From Polynucleobacter kasalickyi (lineage in GTDB: Bacteria; Pseudomonadota; Gammaproteobacteria; Burkholderiales; Burkholderiaceae), in NCBI RefSeq assembly GCF_900176405.1, contig NZ_FWXJ01000006.1, positions 62,001 to 126,000 on the forward strand: DNA of 64,000 nucleotides. The letters run 5' to 3'. The stretch's first letter is position 1, and the number at the start of each line of letters is the position of its first letter. Positions 1 to 9,299 of the stretch are shown piece after piece. The position numbers were made by a program, and so were the translations under genes. The notes beneath the pieces are model-generated. The model did not search any database, was not told the origin of the DNA, and saw only the letters and a list, made by a program, of their open reading frames with translations.

Positions 1-1
1 A

Positions 2-928
2 CCAGCTAATAATGCGCCATTTTGGCGTGCAGTGAATTCTGATACAGCACATTATGTCAGTATTCCTAACAAAGAAGCTGGTGTTTTGATTCAGAAATCC
101 GGACAAGATTGGCGTTTGTTTAGAAACGGTATTATTACTGTTTTCGGTGGCTGGTTGATTATTTTGGTAGTGAGCGCAATTACGATATTCTACTTTTTCA
201 AAGGCCCCATCAAATTAGAGCACCCAAGAACAGGTAAGCTCATTGAGCGTTTTACCGCCATTGAAAGACTTGCTCATTGGACCATGGCCTATAGTTTTGT
301 GGCTTTGGCAATTACCGGCTTGTTTATTTTATTTGGTAAATATGTGGCCTTGCCAATTGTTGGTTCTTATCTGTTTGGCTTGTTTTTGTTTTTATTCAAG
401 AACGTTCACAATTTAGTTGGTCCGCTCTTTACTGTCAGCGTGATTGTGTTTTTTGTGATGTTCGTTAAAGACAATATTCCTGGACCGTCCGACTGGGCTT
501 GGATTAAATCCATGGGTGGGGCAAGGGGTCATGCTGCAGCTGGACGCTTCAACTTCGGCGAAAAAATGTGGTTTTGGATTGGTATGACTACGCTAGGTTT
601 AATCGTTTCTGCCTCTGGCTGGGTCCTTGATATGATCGTACCGGGCCTTGATTACTGGCGTGGCACGATGCAAATTGCGAATGTCATTCATGGTATTGCA
701 GCTCTTTTCATCATCATCTTTGCAATGGGCCACATTTATATCGGCACAATTGGCACAGAAGGTGCGATTGATGGTATGAAAACTGGTTATGTAGACGAAA
801 CATGGGCTAGACAACATCACAGTATGTGGTTAGAAGATATTGAGTCTGGAAAGATTCCTGCTTCACGTGAGCCTGAGAAATCTGCTTCAGCGGATTTGGC
901 TAAAAAAATTCTACGGAGTACTTCATGA
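2..928 (+). CDS. Formate dehydrogenase gamma subunit (cytochrome b), 5' end cut by window
   Basis: Membrane cytochrome b subunit that anchors a formate dehydrogenase and passes electrons from formate oxidation to quinone. The frame is open to the left edge; residues before the GTG at 32 (PFWRAV, then VNSDTAHYVSIPNKEAGVL) match the conserved N-terminal part of the family, so the gene starts outside the window and GTG 32 is not the start. Counting from 32, hydrophobic segments lie near 40-57, 82-102, 129-145, 181-200 and 220-240, with possible haem-ligand histidines H82, H126, H220 and H234. The stop overlaps the next start (ATGA), so the two are translationally coupled. FdhD follows. Subunit identity is firm; the catalytic subunits lie upstream of the window. 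Confidence 0.9.
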   Translation, partial: PANNAPFWRAVNSDTAHYVSIPNKEAGVLIQKSGQDWRLFRNGIITVFGGWLIILVVSAITIFYFFKGPIKLEHPRTGKLIERFTAIERLAHWTMAYSFVALAITGLFILFGKYVALPIVGSYLFGLFLFLFKNVHNLVGPLFTVSVIVFFVMFVKDNIPGPSDWAWIKSMGGARGHAAAGRFNFGEKMWFWIGMTTLGLIVSASGWVLDMIVPGLDYWRGTMQIANVIHGIAALFIIIFAMGHIYIGTIGTEGAIDGMKTGYVDETWARQHHSMWLEDIESGKIPASREPEKSASADLAKKILRSTS

Positions 929-1281
929 AAATATTGAATAAAACAAATTTAATTTCTTTGGTTGTTGTAACTGGAGTGATGGCCTCATTGCAAAGTTTTG
1001 CGAAGTTACCTGACCCAACTCCTGAGGCCAAAGCAGCCGCAGCTCTTACTGCTGCTAAGAATGCACATAATGATAAAGTATCGGCCTATCAATTATGCTT
1101 GGCTCAAGATCGCGTAGCTAAGAAATTTGCGAGCAAACCTCAAGCTGGTGAAAAAGCGATTGAAACTCCAGCTTGTAAAGATCCAGGCAAGTTTGAACCA
1201 CCTGCAGAGTTAGTTGCAGCGGTTCCAGCTGTTACGCCTCCTGCAGCAGCACCTGCTCCTGCAGCTCCTGCAAAGAAATAA
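925..1281 (+). CDS. Small exported Ala/Pro-rich protein of the formate dehydrogenase operon
   Basis: 118 residues, family not recognised. Residues 1-26 form a signal peptide (positive MKILNK start, hydrophobic core, SFA-K cleavage site). The mature part has two cysteines (in QLCLAQD and PACKDPG) that could form a disulfide, and it ends in an Ala/Pro-rich tail from about residue 95. The start overlaps the gamma-subunit stop by 4 nt and an intrinsic terminator follows, so it is the last gene of the transcript. Position and export suggest a periplasmic accessory of the formate dehydrogenase, but nothing in the sequence gives a function. Confidence 0.75.
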   Translation: MKILNKTNLISLVVVTGVMASLQSFAKLPDPTPEAKAAAALTAAKNAHNDKVSAYQLCLAQDRVAKKFASKPQAGEKAIETPACKDPGKFEPPAELVAAVPAVTPPAAAPAPAAPAKK

Positions 1282-1292
1282 ATCCTTCTTAA

Positions 1293-1326
1293 ACCCATTC
1301 TTAAATCATTAAGGATGGGTATTTTT
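1293..1326 (+). terminator. Intrinsic terminator after the formate dehydrogenase genes
   Basis: A 12-bp stem (1293-1304 with 1309-1320, one G-U pair, loop ATCA) is followed directly by ATTTTT. The 3' arm contains the ATG at 1315 that would give the longest fdhD frame, which argues for the later fdhD start at 1327. Confidence 0.75.
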
Positions 1327-2172
1327 ATGCCTGAAATTTACTATCCCCAACTGAGCAATAATGCTCTGCCCGTTACTCACCAAATTGATGTTGTCGATGA
1401 AAAAGGTCGAAAACAGTCGATTTCGATACCTGGAGAGAGGGCGCTGACCATTTATCTCGATAAGAAAGAGATTGTGACCTTAATGACTTTAGGTGCTGCA
1501 CCAGAGGCATTGGTTTTAGGTTACCTTAAAAATCAGCACTTAATCGATACGATTGAAAGTATCGAAAGTATCCAAGTGGATTGGGAAACTGACTCGGCTG
1601 CCGTAAAAACACATACTCCCAAAAGTAATATAGATGCCCTAACTAGCAAAAGAATCGTCACTTCAGGCTGTGGTCAAGGCACTATGTTTGGTGAATTTAT
1701 GGCGGATTTAGATCAGATTCAGTTACCTCCCGATGCGAAGCTTAGTCAGTTGGCTATCAATCAAATCATTGATAGTATTCGAGTCCACCCATCTATTTAT
1801 AAACAAGCTGGTTCTGTGCACGCTTGTGCAGTCTTTAGAGTGATTAATCAGGCTGTGGAACTTTTGTACTTTATCGAAGATGTGGGGCGTCACAATGCGG
1901 TTGATGCGATTACAGGCCTCATGTGGCTTGATCGGCAAGAGGGTGAAAATTTGGTTTTTTATACGACTGGCCGCCTTACTTCCGAAATGGTCATTAAAGG
2001 AGGCCAAATGGGCATTCCATTCCTAATGACACGGTCTGGTGCCACTCAAATGGGTTTAGAAATCGCTCAAAAAATCAATCTTACGCTTCTTGCAAGATGT
2101 TCGGGAACTCACTTTTTGATTTATACCGGCCAAGAAAAGATTCTTTTAGAACTTGAAAACACCAATTTGTAA
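1327..2172 (+). CDS. fdhD: Formate dehydrogenase accessory sulfurtransferase FdhD
   Basis: FdhD passes sulfur from a cysteine desulfurase to the molybdenum/tungsten cofactor of formate dehydrogenase and is needed for its activity. Family signatures visible are SGCGQGTMFGE, HACAVF and EDVGRHNAVDAITG. The loop that in E. coli FdhD carries a CxxC pair has a single cysteine here (C-G-Q-G). I chose ATG 1327 over ATG 1315 because 1315 lies in the 3' arm of the preceding terminator hairpin, while AAGGA at 1311-1315 can serve as Shine-Dalgarno for 1327, giving 281 residues. Expression needs readthrough of that terminator or a promoter inside the upstream gene. dcd follows closely. Confidence 0.9.
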   Translation: MPEIYYPQLSNNALPVTHQIDVVDEKGRKQSISIPGERALTIYLDKKEIVTLMTLGAAPEALVLGYLKNQHLIDTIESIESIQVDWETDSAAVKTHTPKSNIDALTSKRIVTSGCGQGTMFGEFMADLDQIQLPPDAKLSQLAINQIIDSIRVHPSIYKQAGSVHACAVFRVINQAVELLYFIEDVGRHNAVDAITGLMWLDRQEGENLVFYTTGRLTSEMVIKGGQMGIPFLMTRSGATQMGLEIAQKINLTLLARCSGTHFLIYTGQEKILLELENTNL

Positions 2173-2214
2173 TAAAAAATTGGTTTGTGGAGCAAGTCTG
2201 ATTACAATAATGAC

Positions 2215-2784
2215 ATGAGTATAAAATCTGACCGTTGGATCCGACGTATGGCTGAACAAACTGGCATGATTGAGCCGTTTGAGCCAGGACAAATTCGTGT
2301 AAATGCTTTGGGCGAAAAAATCGTTAGCTACGGAACATCTAGCTATGGTTACGATATTCGATGCGCTCCAGAGTTTAAAATTTTTACTAACATCAATAGC
2401 ACTATTGTCGATCCAAAGAACTTTGATGAGAAGTCTTTCGTGGATTTCGAGGGCGATGTTTGTATCATTCCGCCGAATTCTTTTGCTTTAGCCAGAACAG
2501 TTGAATATTTTAGAATTCCAAGAGATATTTTGACGATTTGTGTGGGTAAAAGTACCTACGCAAGGTGTGGAATTATTGTAAATGTAACCCCTTTTGAGCC
2601 TGAGTGGGAAGGGTATGTGACCTTAGAGTTTTCAAATACGACACCATTACCTGCAAAAATTTATGCTGGTGAAGGTTGTGCTCAGGTACTCTTTTTTGGT
2701 GGTGACGAAGTTTGTGAAACCTCTTATAAAGATCGCGGCGGAAAATATCAAGGACAAGTGGGAGTTACGCTTCCTAAAACCTAA
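2215..2784 (+). CDS. dcd: dCTP deaminase
   Basis: Deaminates dCTP to dUTP, feeding dTMP synthesis. The 189-residue product starting [12 protein letters not shown] is the standard proteobacterial length, and the usual core is present ([40 protein letters not shown]). An upstream in-frame TTG at 2185 would add ten residues that do not fit the family, so ATG 2215 is used. The ion-channel gene begins 9 bases after the stop, suggesting co-transcription. Confidence 0.95.
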   Translation: MSIKSDRWIRRMAEQTGMIEPFEPGQIRVNALGEKIVSYGTSSYGYDIRCAPEFKIFTNINSTIVDPKNFDEKSFVDFEGDVCIIPPNSFALARTVEYFRIPRDILTICVGKSTYARCGIIVNVTPFEPEWEGYVTLEFSNTTPLPAKIYAGEGCAQVLFFGGDEVCETSYKDRGGKYQGQVGVTLPKT

Positions 2785-2793
2785 GGAATTTCC

Positions 2794-3678
2794 ATGCCAG
2801 GAAAGCGTTTTTTTGCAAAAGAACATCTTGAGATCGATCTAGAGAAATATCATTCTGAATTAACTAGACCCTCAATTCCTAAGTTTGAAGGAAATCTTTA
2901 CCACTGGTTATTGAGTACAAATTGGCAATCTTTTTTTGTGTCAGTAGTACTTGTTTACCTGTTGTCTAATTTGTTGTTTGCGGCGGCATATTTCTTTTGT
3001 GGACCTGGTTCAGTCACAAATGCTAGGCCCAATAGCCTCGTTGACTTATTTTTCTTTAGTGTACAAACAATGGCGACCATTGGTTATGGACAAATGATTC
3101 CAGTTGGTTTTGTGCCAAATACCATCGTCTCTTTTGAAGCATTTTTCGGGATTGTATTTTCTGCATTAACAACGGGTTTAGCTTTTGCGCGTTTTACGCG
3201 ACCTACCGCCGGGGTACGTTTTTCAAAAACCGCTTTAATTGGATTGCATGATGGTACAAAAGTTTTAAGATTTCGGTTGGGGAATTTGCGCTCGTCTAAT
3301 ATTGTTGAAGCTCAGTTAAGTCTTTGGCTAGTATTGGACCGCATGAACCAAGAAAAAGATTTTTACCGCGAAATTGTGCAATTACCCTTAGATCGTAATG
3401 AAACCCCATTATTTTCGTTTAGTTGGACAGCATTTCATCAATTAAATGAAAAAAGTCCATTACTAGGCATTCTGGATAACCCAAATCAAAAGAATTGGCA
3501 TTTATTAGTCACATTTACTGGTTACCATGAGAGCTTCGCTAATCAAGTGTACGCAAGGCATGTATATTTACCTTCGCAAATCCATCATAATGCGAATTTC
3601 ATGGATTTAATAAAAACCACGAGTGATGGCAGTAAGCGAATCAGTATGGAAAATTTTGAAAAGATAAAAAAATTATAA
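2794..3678 (+). CDS. KirBac-type inward-rectifier potassium channel
   Basis: 294 residues. TM1 is about 45-68, a pore helix carries the K+ selectivity filter TIGYG (residues 95-99), and TM2 is about 107-133. The soluble C-terminal half has the Kir-type immunoglobulin-like fold signature (RPTAGVRFS just after TM2, FRLGNLR, and the region around FSWTAFHQLNEKSPL). This arrangement is typical of bacterial inward-rectifier channels, which sit as tetramers in the inner membrane and are gated by the cytoplasmic domain. It lies between dcd and a large amino-acid decarboxylase, 25 bases before the latter. The family call is strong; the physiological role is unknown. Confidence 0.88.
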   Translation: MPGKRFFAKEHLEIDLEKYHSELTRPSIPKFEGNLYHWLLSTNWQSFFVSVVLVYLLSNLLFAAAYFFCGPGSVTNARPNSLVDLFFFSVQTMATIGYGQMIPVGFVPNTIVSFEAFFGIVFSALTTGLAFARFTRPTAGVRFSKTALIGLHDGTKVLRFRLGNLRSSNIVEAQLSLWLVLDRMNQEKDFYREIVQLPLDRNETPLFSFSWTAFHQLNEKSPLLGILDNPNQKNWHLLVTFTGYHESFANQVYARHVYLPSQIHHNANFMDLIKTTSDGSKRISMENFEKIKKL

Positions 3679-3703
3679 GACTTAAGAAAGTAAGGATTTA
3701 ACT

Positions 3704-5956
3704 ATGAAATTGAAATTCCCGGTAGTGATCATTGATGAAGATTTTCGCTCTGAAAATATCTCTGGATCAGGTATCAGAGATTTGGCTGAAGCCATCGAAA
3801 ACGAGGGCATGGAAGCTCTCGGTATGACTAGTTATGGCGATTTAACCTCTTTTGCGCAACAAGCTGCGCGTGCTTCTTGTTTTATCTTATCAATTGATGA
3901 TGAAGAGTTTTCTGAGCCGGATTTTGATGGATTTGTAGATGTAATTGAAAATCTACGAAATTTTGTAAAAGCAGTGCGTAAGCGTAACGAAGATATTCCG
4001 ATTTTCTTGTACGGAGAAACAAAAACATCCAGAAATATTCCCAATGATATTTTGCGCGAATTGCACGGCTTTATTCACATGAATGAAGATACGCCAGAAT
4101 TCGTTGCGCGTCATATTATTCGTGAAGCTAAAGTCTATTTAGACTCATTAGCGCCACCATTTTTTAAATCTTTGATTCATTACGCCTCCGAAGGCTCTTA
4201 TTCTTGGCATTGTCCGGGACACTCCGGAGGGGTAGCCTTCCTAAAGAGTCCAGTTGGACAAATTTTCCATCAATTTTTTGGTGAAAATATGCTCAGAGCT
4301 GACGTTTGTAACGCAGTTGAAGAATTGGGCCAATTGCTCGACCATACTGGGCCCGTGGCGGCAAGTGAGCGGAACGCTGCGCGGATTTTTGGTGTGGATC
4401 ATCTTTATTTTGTGACCAATGGTACGTCAACCTCAAATAAGATTGTTTGGCATTCTACGGTGGCGCCTGGTGACATTGTGATTGTGGATCGTAACTGCCA
4501 TAAATCTGTCTTACATTCCATCATGATGATGGGTGCAATACCAGTATTTTTGATGCCAACTCGAAATAATTTTGGCATTATCGGCCCCATTCCAAAAGAG
4601 GAATTTGAGTGGAGCAACATTCAAAAGAAAATTGATAGCAATCCTTTTATTAAAGATAAGAAGGCCTTACCTAGAGTGTTAACCATCACTCAAAGTACGT
4701 ATGACGGTGTTGTTTATAACGTTGAAATGATTAAATCGATGTTAGATGGTAGGGTAGATTCACTCCACTTTGATGAGGCTTGGTTACCACATGCCACCTT
4801 CTCTGATTTTTATAAAAATATGCACGCGGTAGGGCGCGATCGCGCAAGACCAAAGAAGAGTTTGGTTTTTGCAACACAGTCAACCCATAAGTTATTGGCT
4901 GGCCTGTCACAAGCTTCTCAAATTTTGGTGCAAGAGTCTGATGAAAGAAAACTAGACCCGACTTGTTTTAATGAGTCTTACTTAATGCATACCTCGACAA
5001 GCCCTCAGTACGCCATCATTGCTTCATGTGATGTTGCCGCAGCCATGATGGAACCTCCAGGAGGTACTGCTCTGGTTGAAGAGTCGATTGCTGAAGCATT
5101 GGACTTTAGACGAGCCATGAAAAAGGTTGATGACGAGTATGGCGAAGATTGGTGGTTTAAAGTTTGGGGACCGAATACGATTGTCGAGGATGGGATTGGT
5201 ACCCAAGATGATTGGATCCTCCATGCCGATGATAGCTGGCATAACTTTGGTAAGTTGGCGGATGGCTTCAATATGCTTGATCCGATTAAAGCTACGATCG
5301 TAACCCCCGGTATTGATATTGATGGTAACTTTGGTGTGGAAGGGATTCCTGCCAGTATTGTGACGAAATACTTAGCTGAACATGGGATTATCGTTGAAAA
5401 AACCGGTTTATATTCCTTCTTTATTATGTTCACGATTGGTATTACGAAAGGTCGTTGGAATACCTTAGTTACTGAGTTACAGCAGTTCAAAGATCACTAC
5501 GATAAAAATATGCCACTTTGGAGATGTTTGCCAGAGTTTTCAGCAAAGTATCCGAAGTATGAAAGAGTTGGTTTGAAGGATATTGCCAATACGATTCACG
5601 CTTTTTATAGAGAGCATGATGTGGCAAAAATGACTACCGAGATGTATTTATCTGACATGATTCCTGCTATGCCACCGAGTGAAGCATTTGCAAAAATGGC
5701 GCATCGTGATATCGAACGAGTGTCTATTGATCATTTGGAAAATAGGGTAACTGCCATGTTGGTAACGCCCTATCCACCAGGTATTCCTCTGTTAATCCCC
5801 GGCGAGCGTTTTAATAAGCGAATTGTCGATTATTTGAAATTTGCACGCGACTTTAATGAGAAATTTCCGGGCTTTGAAACGGATATCCATGGCTTAGTAA
5901 AAGATGAAATTGATGGTAAAAAAGCTTATTTCGTAGATTGCGTAAGAGATCTTTGA
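3704..5956 (+). CDS. Arginine/lysine/ornithine decarboxylase, biodegradative fold-type I
   Basis: PLP-dependent decarboxylase of 750 residues, matching the length of the inducible arginine decarboxylase AdiA and longer than the lysine enzymes. Residues 1-125 form the response-regulator-like wing domain; the catalytic core follows, with HCPGHSGG (about 169-176), FDEAW (about 356-360) and the PLP lysine in STHKLLAG (K396); the C-terminal domain includes PYPPGIPLLIPGE. It removes the substrate carboxyl group, making agmatine, cadaverine or putrescine, for acid resistance or polyamine supply. Arginine is my preferred substrate on length, but I cannot decide from motifs. A strong bidirectional terminator follows. 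Confidence 0.85.
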   Translation: MKLKFPVVIIDEDFRSENISGSGIRDLAEAIENEGMEALGMTSYGDLTSFAQQAARASCFILSIDDEEFSEPDFDGFVDVIENLRNFVKAVRKRNEDIPIFLYGETKTSRNIPNDILRELHGFIHMNEDTPEFVARHIIREAKVYLDSLAPPFFKSLIHYASEGSYSWHCPGHSGGVAFLKSPVGQIFHQFFGENMLRADVCNAVEELGQLLDHTGPVAASERNAARIFGVDHLYFVTNGTSTSNKIVWHSTVAPGDIVIVDRNCHKSVLHSIMMMGAIPVFLMPTRNNFGIIGPIPKEEFEWSNIQKKIDSNPFIKDKKALPRVLTITQSTYDGVVYNVEMIKSMLDGRVDSLHFDEAWLPHATFSDFYKNMHAVGRDRARPKKSLVFATQSTHKLLAGLSQASQILVQESDERKLDPTCFNESYLMHTSTSPQYAIIASCDVAAAMMEPPGGTALVEESIAEALDFRRAMKKVDDEYGEDWWFKVWGPNTIVEDGIGTQDDWILHADDSWHNFGKLADGFNMLDPIKATIVTPGIDIDGNFGVEGIPASIVTKYLAEHGIIVEKTGLYSFFIMFTIGITKGRWNTLVTELQQFKDHYDKNMPLWRCLPEFSAKYPKYERVGLKDIANTIHAFYREHDVAKMTTEMYLSDMIPAMPPSEAFAKMAHRDIERVSIDHLENRVTAMLVTPYPPGIPLLIPGERFNKRIVDYLKFARDFNEKFPGFETDIHGLVKDEIDGKKAYFVDCVRDL

Positions 5957-5982
5957 AAGAACTATAACTAAAACAAGCTTAA

Positions 5983-6019
5983 AAAAAATGCCTAACTACA
6001 AAATAGTTAGGCATTTTTT
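5983..6019. terminator. Bidirectional intrinsic terminator
   Basis: Perfect 16-bp stem (5983-5998 with 6004-6019, loop 5999-6003). A-run and T-run flanks are built into the arms, so it works on both strands, for the decarboxylase (+) and argH (-), which converge here. Confidence 0.92.
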
Positions 6020-6034
6020 CTATGAGTACCTTAA

Positions 6035-7456
6035 TTACGGATTTAACTCAATCTTTGCTTTAGAAATTGCTTTTAGTACCTGCTCGGGGGCAGTTCCACC
6101 GGTATGGTTACGTGAATTTACTGAACCTTCAAGCGTTAGAACCGCATAAATGTCCTCGCCAATCATTTCTGGGCGTGCTAATTCACAGGCTTCCCTAAGG
6201 GCATCTAAGGAGAGTTGAGATAAATCTAGCCCAAGGTTAGCGCTAACTTTCACAGCGTTCGCTACGGCCTCGTGAGCATCTCTAAAGGCCATTCCTTTGC
6301 GGACCAAATAATCGGCAAGATCAGTAGCAGTCGCAAACCCCTTACCAACTGCTGATCGGAGATTCTCCGGTTTGAATTGAATATGCGGTACCATGTCAGC
6401 GAAAATTTTCAAGGTATCTAAAAGGGTATCCGCCGAGTCAAACAACGGCTCTTTATCTTCTTGGTTATCTTTGTTGTAAGCGAGGGGCTGTCCCTTCATG
6501 AGGGTTAGCAGACTCACTAAATTACCATTGACTCGGCCAGTTTTTCCTCTGGCTAACTCAGGAACATCTGGATTTTTTTTCTGGGGCATGATGGAGCTAC
6601 CTGTGCAGAAACGGTCTGGTAAATCAATAAATCCAAATTGTGGGCTCATCCACAAAATTAACTCTTCAGAAAAGCGTGAAATATGCGTCATGATGATGGA
6701 TGCAACCGCGCAAAACTCTATGGCAAAGTCCCGATCCGATACGCCGTCAAGAGAATTTTGACAAACGCTATCAAACTGTAACAACTCAGCTACTCGTTCA
6801 CGGTTAATTGGGTAGCTTGTCCCAGCTAGAGCTGCAGAACCTAAGGGTAGAACATTTAAACGCTTACGACAGTCCTCTAGGCGGCTAGCATCCCTAGTAA
6901 ACATAGCAACATAGGCCATGAGGTGGTGACCAACAGTAATTGGTTGGGCTACTTGTAAGTGCGTAAAACCAGGCATGATCGTACTAGCATGCTGTTCTGC
7001 TAACTGACAAAAGCCTAATCTTAATTGGCGAAGTTCCTCAAGTATTTGATCAATGGCTTGTCTTGTCCATAAGCGGATATCGGTCGCAACTTGATCATTT
7101 CTTGATCTTGCAGTATGTAATTTCTTACCTGCATCACCTATTAAATGCGTCAGTCTAGCCTCAATATTTAAGTGAACATCTTCAAGAGCTAATTGCCAAG
7201 TAAAATGGTCTGATAGAATTTCAGAATGGATTTGTAATAAACCCGATTGAATTTGTTCAAAGTCCTGTTTGGTAATGATTTCTTGTTCAGAAAGCATTTG
7301 AGCATGAGCAAGAGAGCCTTGTATGTCTACTTCAGCCATACGGTAATCAAAGCCAACAGAGGCCGTATAACGTTGAACTAATTCAGATACGGGTTCGGAG
7401 AAGCGGGCGGACCACGCTTGTGATTTATTATCGAGAGAATGTTTGGATGATGACAT
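6035..7456 (-). CDS. argH: Argininosuccinate lyase
   Basis: Splits argininosuccinate into arginine and fumarate, the last step of arginine synthesis. Fumarase-superfamily signatures are complete: the lyase signature [12 protein letters not shown], the segments [14 protein letters not shown] and [10 protein letters not shown], and a C-terminal [12 protein letters not shown] start at ATG 7456 (MSSSKHS); a TTG two codons earlier is less likely. A G-rich stretch about 12 nt upstream may act as ribosome binding site. The start codon shares its CATG with that of divergent hemC, so the argH promoter must lie inside hemC coding sequence. Arginine made here is a substrate of both the decarboxylase next door and the cyanophycin genes 13 kb away. 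Confidence 0.95.
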   Translation of the reverse strand: MSSSKHSLDNKSQAWSARFSEPVSELVQRYTASVGFDYRMAEVDIQGSLAHAQMLSEQEIITKQDFEQIQSGLLQIHSEILSDHFTWQLALEDVHLNIEARLTHLIGDAGKKLHTARSRNDQVATDIRLWTRQAIDQILEELRQLRLGFCQLAEQHASTIMPGFTHLQVAQPITVGHHLMAYVAMFTRDASRLEDCRKRLNVLPLGSAALAGTSYPINRERVAELLQFDSVCQNSLDGVSDRDFAIEFCAVASIIMTHISRFSEELILWMSPQFGFIDLPDRFCTGSSIMPQKKNPDVPELARGKTGRVNGNLVSLLTLMKGQPLAYNKDNQEDKEPLFDSADTLLDTLKIFADMVPHIQFKPENLRSAVGKGFATATDLADYLVRKGMAFRDAHEAVANAVKVSANLGLDLSQLSLDALREACELARPEMIGEDIYAVLTLEGSVNSRNHTGGTAPEQVLKAISKAKIELNP

Positions 7457-7457
7457 G
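7454..7457. other. Shared start-codon tetranucleotide of argH and hemC
   Basis: The single CATG reads as the ATG of hemC on the plus strand (7455-7457) and the ATG of argH on the minus strand (7456-7454). There is no intergenic space. Confidence 0.75.
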
Positions 7458-8408
7458 AACAATATTTTACCCCCAGAACGATTAGTGATAGCTTCTCGTG
7501 AAAGTCGACTTGCTATGTGGCAAGCGAAGCATATTCAAAAATTGTTACAAGATATTTACCCTAAGTGCGAAATCTCTATTTTAGGCATGACTACGCGCGG
7601 TGACCAAATTTTAGATAAAAGTTTATCGAAAATTGGTGGTAAAGGCTTATTTATTAAAGAATTAGAGGCTGCATTATTGGATGGGCGTGCTGATTTAGCA
7701 ATTCACTCTTTGAAAGATGTGCCGATGGAAATGCCAGAGGGCTTTGCTTTATCAACCATCCTAGAGCGTGAAGATCCACGAGATGCCTTTATATCGAATC
7801 GTTATGCCTCCCTAAAGGATATGCCAGAGGGAGCGATTGTAGGTACCTCTAGCTTACGGCGTGAGGCTCAAATCCGAAGAAAATACCCCCATTTGAAAAT
7901 TGTGCCATTGAGGGGTAATTTAGATACACGGCTGGGCAAGTTGGATAACGGTGAGTTCGATGCCATGATTCTTGCCTGTGCAGGACTTATACGCTTGAAT
8001 TTAGAAAGTCGTATTCGTGAACGGATTGATCCAGTTGATTCTTTACCTGCCGCCAGCCAAGGCGCCTTGGGGATTGAGATTTTGGCCAGTAACCAAACCA
8101 TGGATGCCTATCTTGCGCCATTAAAAGATCTGTTAACCACCCTGCAAGTGAGTGCGGAAAGACAAGTATCTAGAAGACTTGGCGGTTCTTGCGAGATTCC
8201 AATTGCAGCTTATGCGAAGTGGGGCGATGATGGTGTGAAGCTTGATCTCAAAGCACTCGTGGCAAGTATTGATGGTCAAGAAATTGTTGAGTCGAGTCAA
8301 ACGATGTCGGTTGCGACCATGGAGGCGGCAATTCAGTTAGGTGATCAAGTTGCCGATGACTTAATCAACAAAGGAGCAATGGAGTTGATTGCAGCGCTCG
8401 GGAAATAA
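7455..8408 (+). CDS. hemC: Porphobilinogen deaminase (hydroxymethylbilane synthase)
   Basis: Joins four porphobilinogen molecules into hydroxymethylbilane in haem and sirohaem synthesis. The 317-residue product shows [13 protein letters not shown] at the N-terminus, [21 protein letters not shown], and the dipyrromethane-cofactor cysteine in [14 protein letters not shown] 7455 is preferred to a TTG four codons upstream. hemD follows after 9 bases, giving the common betaproteobacterial hemC-hemD-hemX-hemY order. No promoter-sized gap exists upstream because argH begins on the other strand at the same CATG. Confidence 0.95.
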   Translation: MNNILPPERLVIASRESRLAMWQAKHIQKLLQDIYPKCEISILGMTTRGDQILDKSLSKIGGKGLFIKELEAALLDGRADLAIHSLKDVPMEMPEGFALSTILEREDPRDAFISNRYASLKDMPEGAIVGTSSLRREAQIRRKYPHLKIVPLRGNLDTRLGKLDNGEFDAMILACAGLIRLNLESRIRERIDPVDSLPAASQGALGIEILASNQTMDAYLAPLKDLLTTLQVSAERQVSRRLGGSCEIPIAAYAKWGDDGVKLDLKALVASIDGQEIVESSQTMSVATMEAAIQLGDQVADDLINKGAMELIAALGK

Positions 8409-8417
8409 GGAATTTCA

Positions 8418-9254
8418 TTGAATTCATCGAAGATCATTGTTACTCGACCGCGTGATCAATTACATCAGGCCATCACGTCAATTCAACAGAATTTGGCAGA
8501 GAATGATTTAGAGATTGAAGTTTTAGGTTTGCCTTTGTTAGAAATTGTGCCAGAGACTGACCAAGCTTTGGCACAAGCGTTGCATGAAGGATTATTAGTA
8601 GCCGAGTGGCTTAGTTTTGTTAGCCCTAATTCTTTTTTGGCCGCAGACCAATTGTTAAAATCTTTTCAGTATGAATGGCCAAGCCATTTAAAGCTCGCTT
8701 TAATCGGTGGAGGCACTGAAAAAGTAATTCTTGAGTCACGATTTAAACCCGTGTTGATCGTGACACCAGCCGATGAAACACAGTGGGATTCAGAAGGGCT
8801 TTGGCGCCAATTGTCTCATCATGAAAAAAATTGGTCTGGTAAAAAAATCTTGGTCGTGCGCGGTGATACCGGTCGTGAATGGTTAGTCAATCAATGGCAA
8901 TCTGCAAATGCCCAAGTACAAGCCATTTCAATTTATAAAAGAAAAAACTTAGATCAAAAGGACCCGTATTGGCAAAACTTTTTGATGATGTGGAACAACC
9001 GGTCGATGAGCCAGATTGATAATGAGAGTAACAAGTTATTTTGGCTCATCAGTTCCTCTCAAGCTTGCAAATATCTCAGTGAGACCTTGATAGCGATGGG
9101 TCTAAAAGAGGTAATATTAAAATGTTCGGTTGCTTTTGCTACGCATGAAAAAATAGCCAAAGTTGCCCATGACATAGGTTTTTCAAAAGTAGTTCATATT
9201 TTGCCAGGATCTGAAAATGTCTCACAACCTATTAAAGAGTTAATCAACATCTAA
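8418..9254 (+). CDS. hemD: Uroporphyrinogen-III synthase
   Basis: Closes and isomerises hydroxymethylbilane to uroporphyrinogen III. The family is poorly conserved, but the N-terminal IIVTRPRDQ, the two-lobed pattern (FVSPNSF in one half, LVVRGDTGREWL and AISIYKR in the hinge region) and the position after hemC make the call safe. The start is TTG 8418, supported by AAGGAA ending seven bases upstream; no closer ATG fits. Length 278 is slightly above the E. coli enzyme (246). Confidence 0.9.
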   Translation: MNSSKIIVTRPRDQLHQAITSIQQNLAENDLEIEVLGLPLLEIVPETDQALAQALHEGLLVAEWLSFVSPNSFLAADQLLKSFQYEWPSHLKLALIGGGTEKVILESRFKPVLIVTPADETQWDSEGLWRQLSHHEKNWSGKKILVVRGDTGREWLVNQWQSANAQVQAISIYKRKNLDQKDPYWQNFLMMWNNRSMSQIDNESNKLFWLISSSQACKYLSETLIAMGLKEVILKCSVAFATHEKIAKVAHDIGFSKVVHILPGSENVSQPIKELINI

Positions 9255-9299
9255 GTATGGCGAGTATCCAACCCAATCCATCAATTTCCTGAAAAAAAT

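Noticed and set aside
5005..5490. 161-codon minus-strand frame inside the decarboxylase gene
   Set aside because: Lies wholly within a conserved gene, has no family-like sequence and no ribosome site; treated as a shadow frame.
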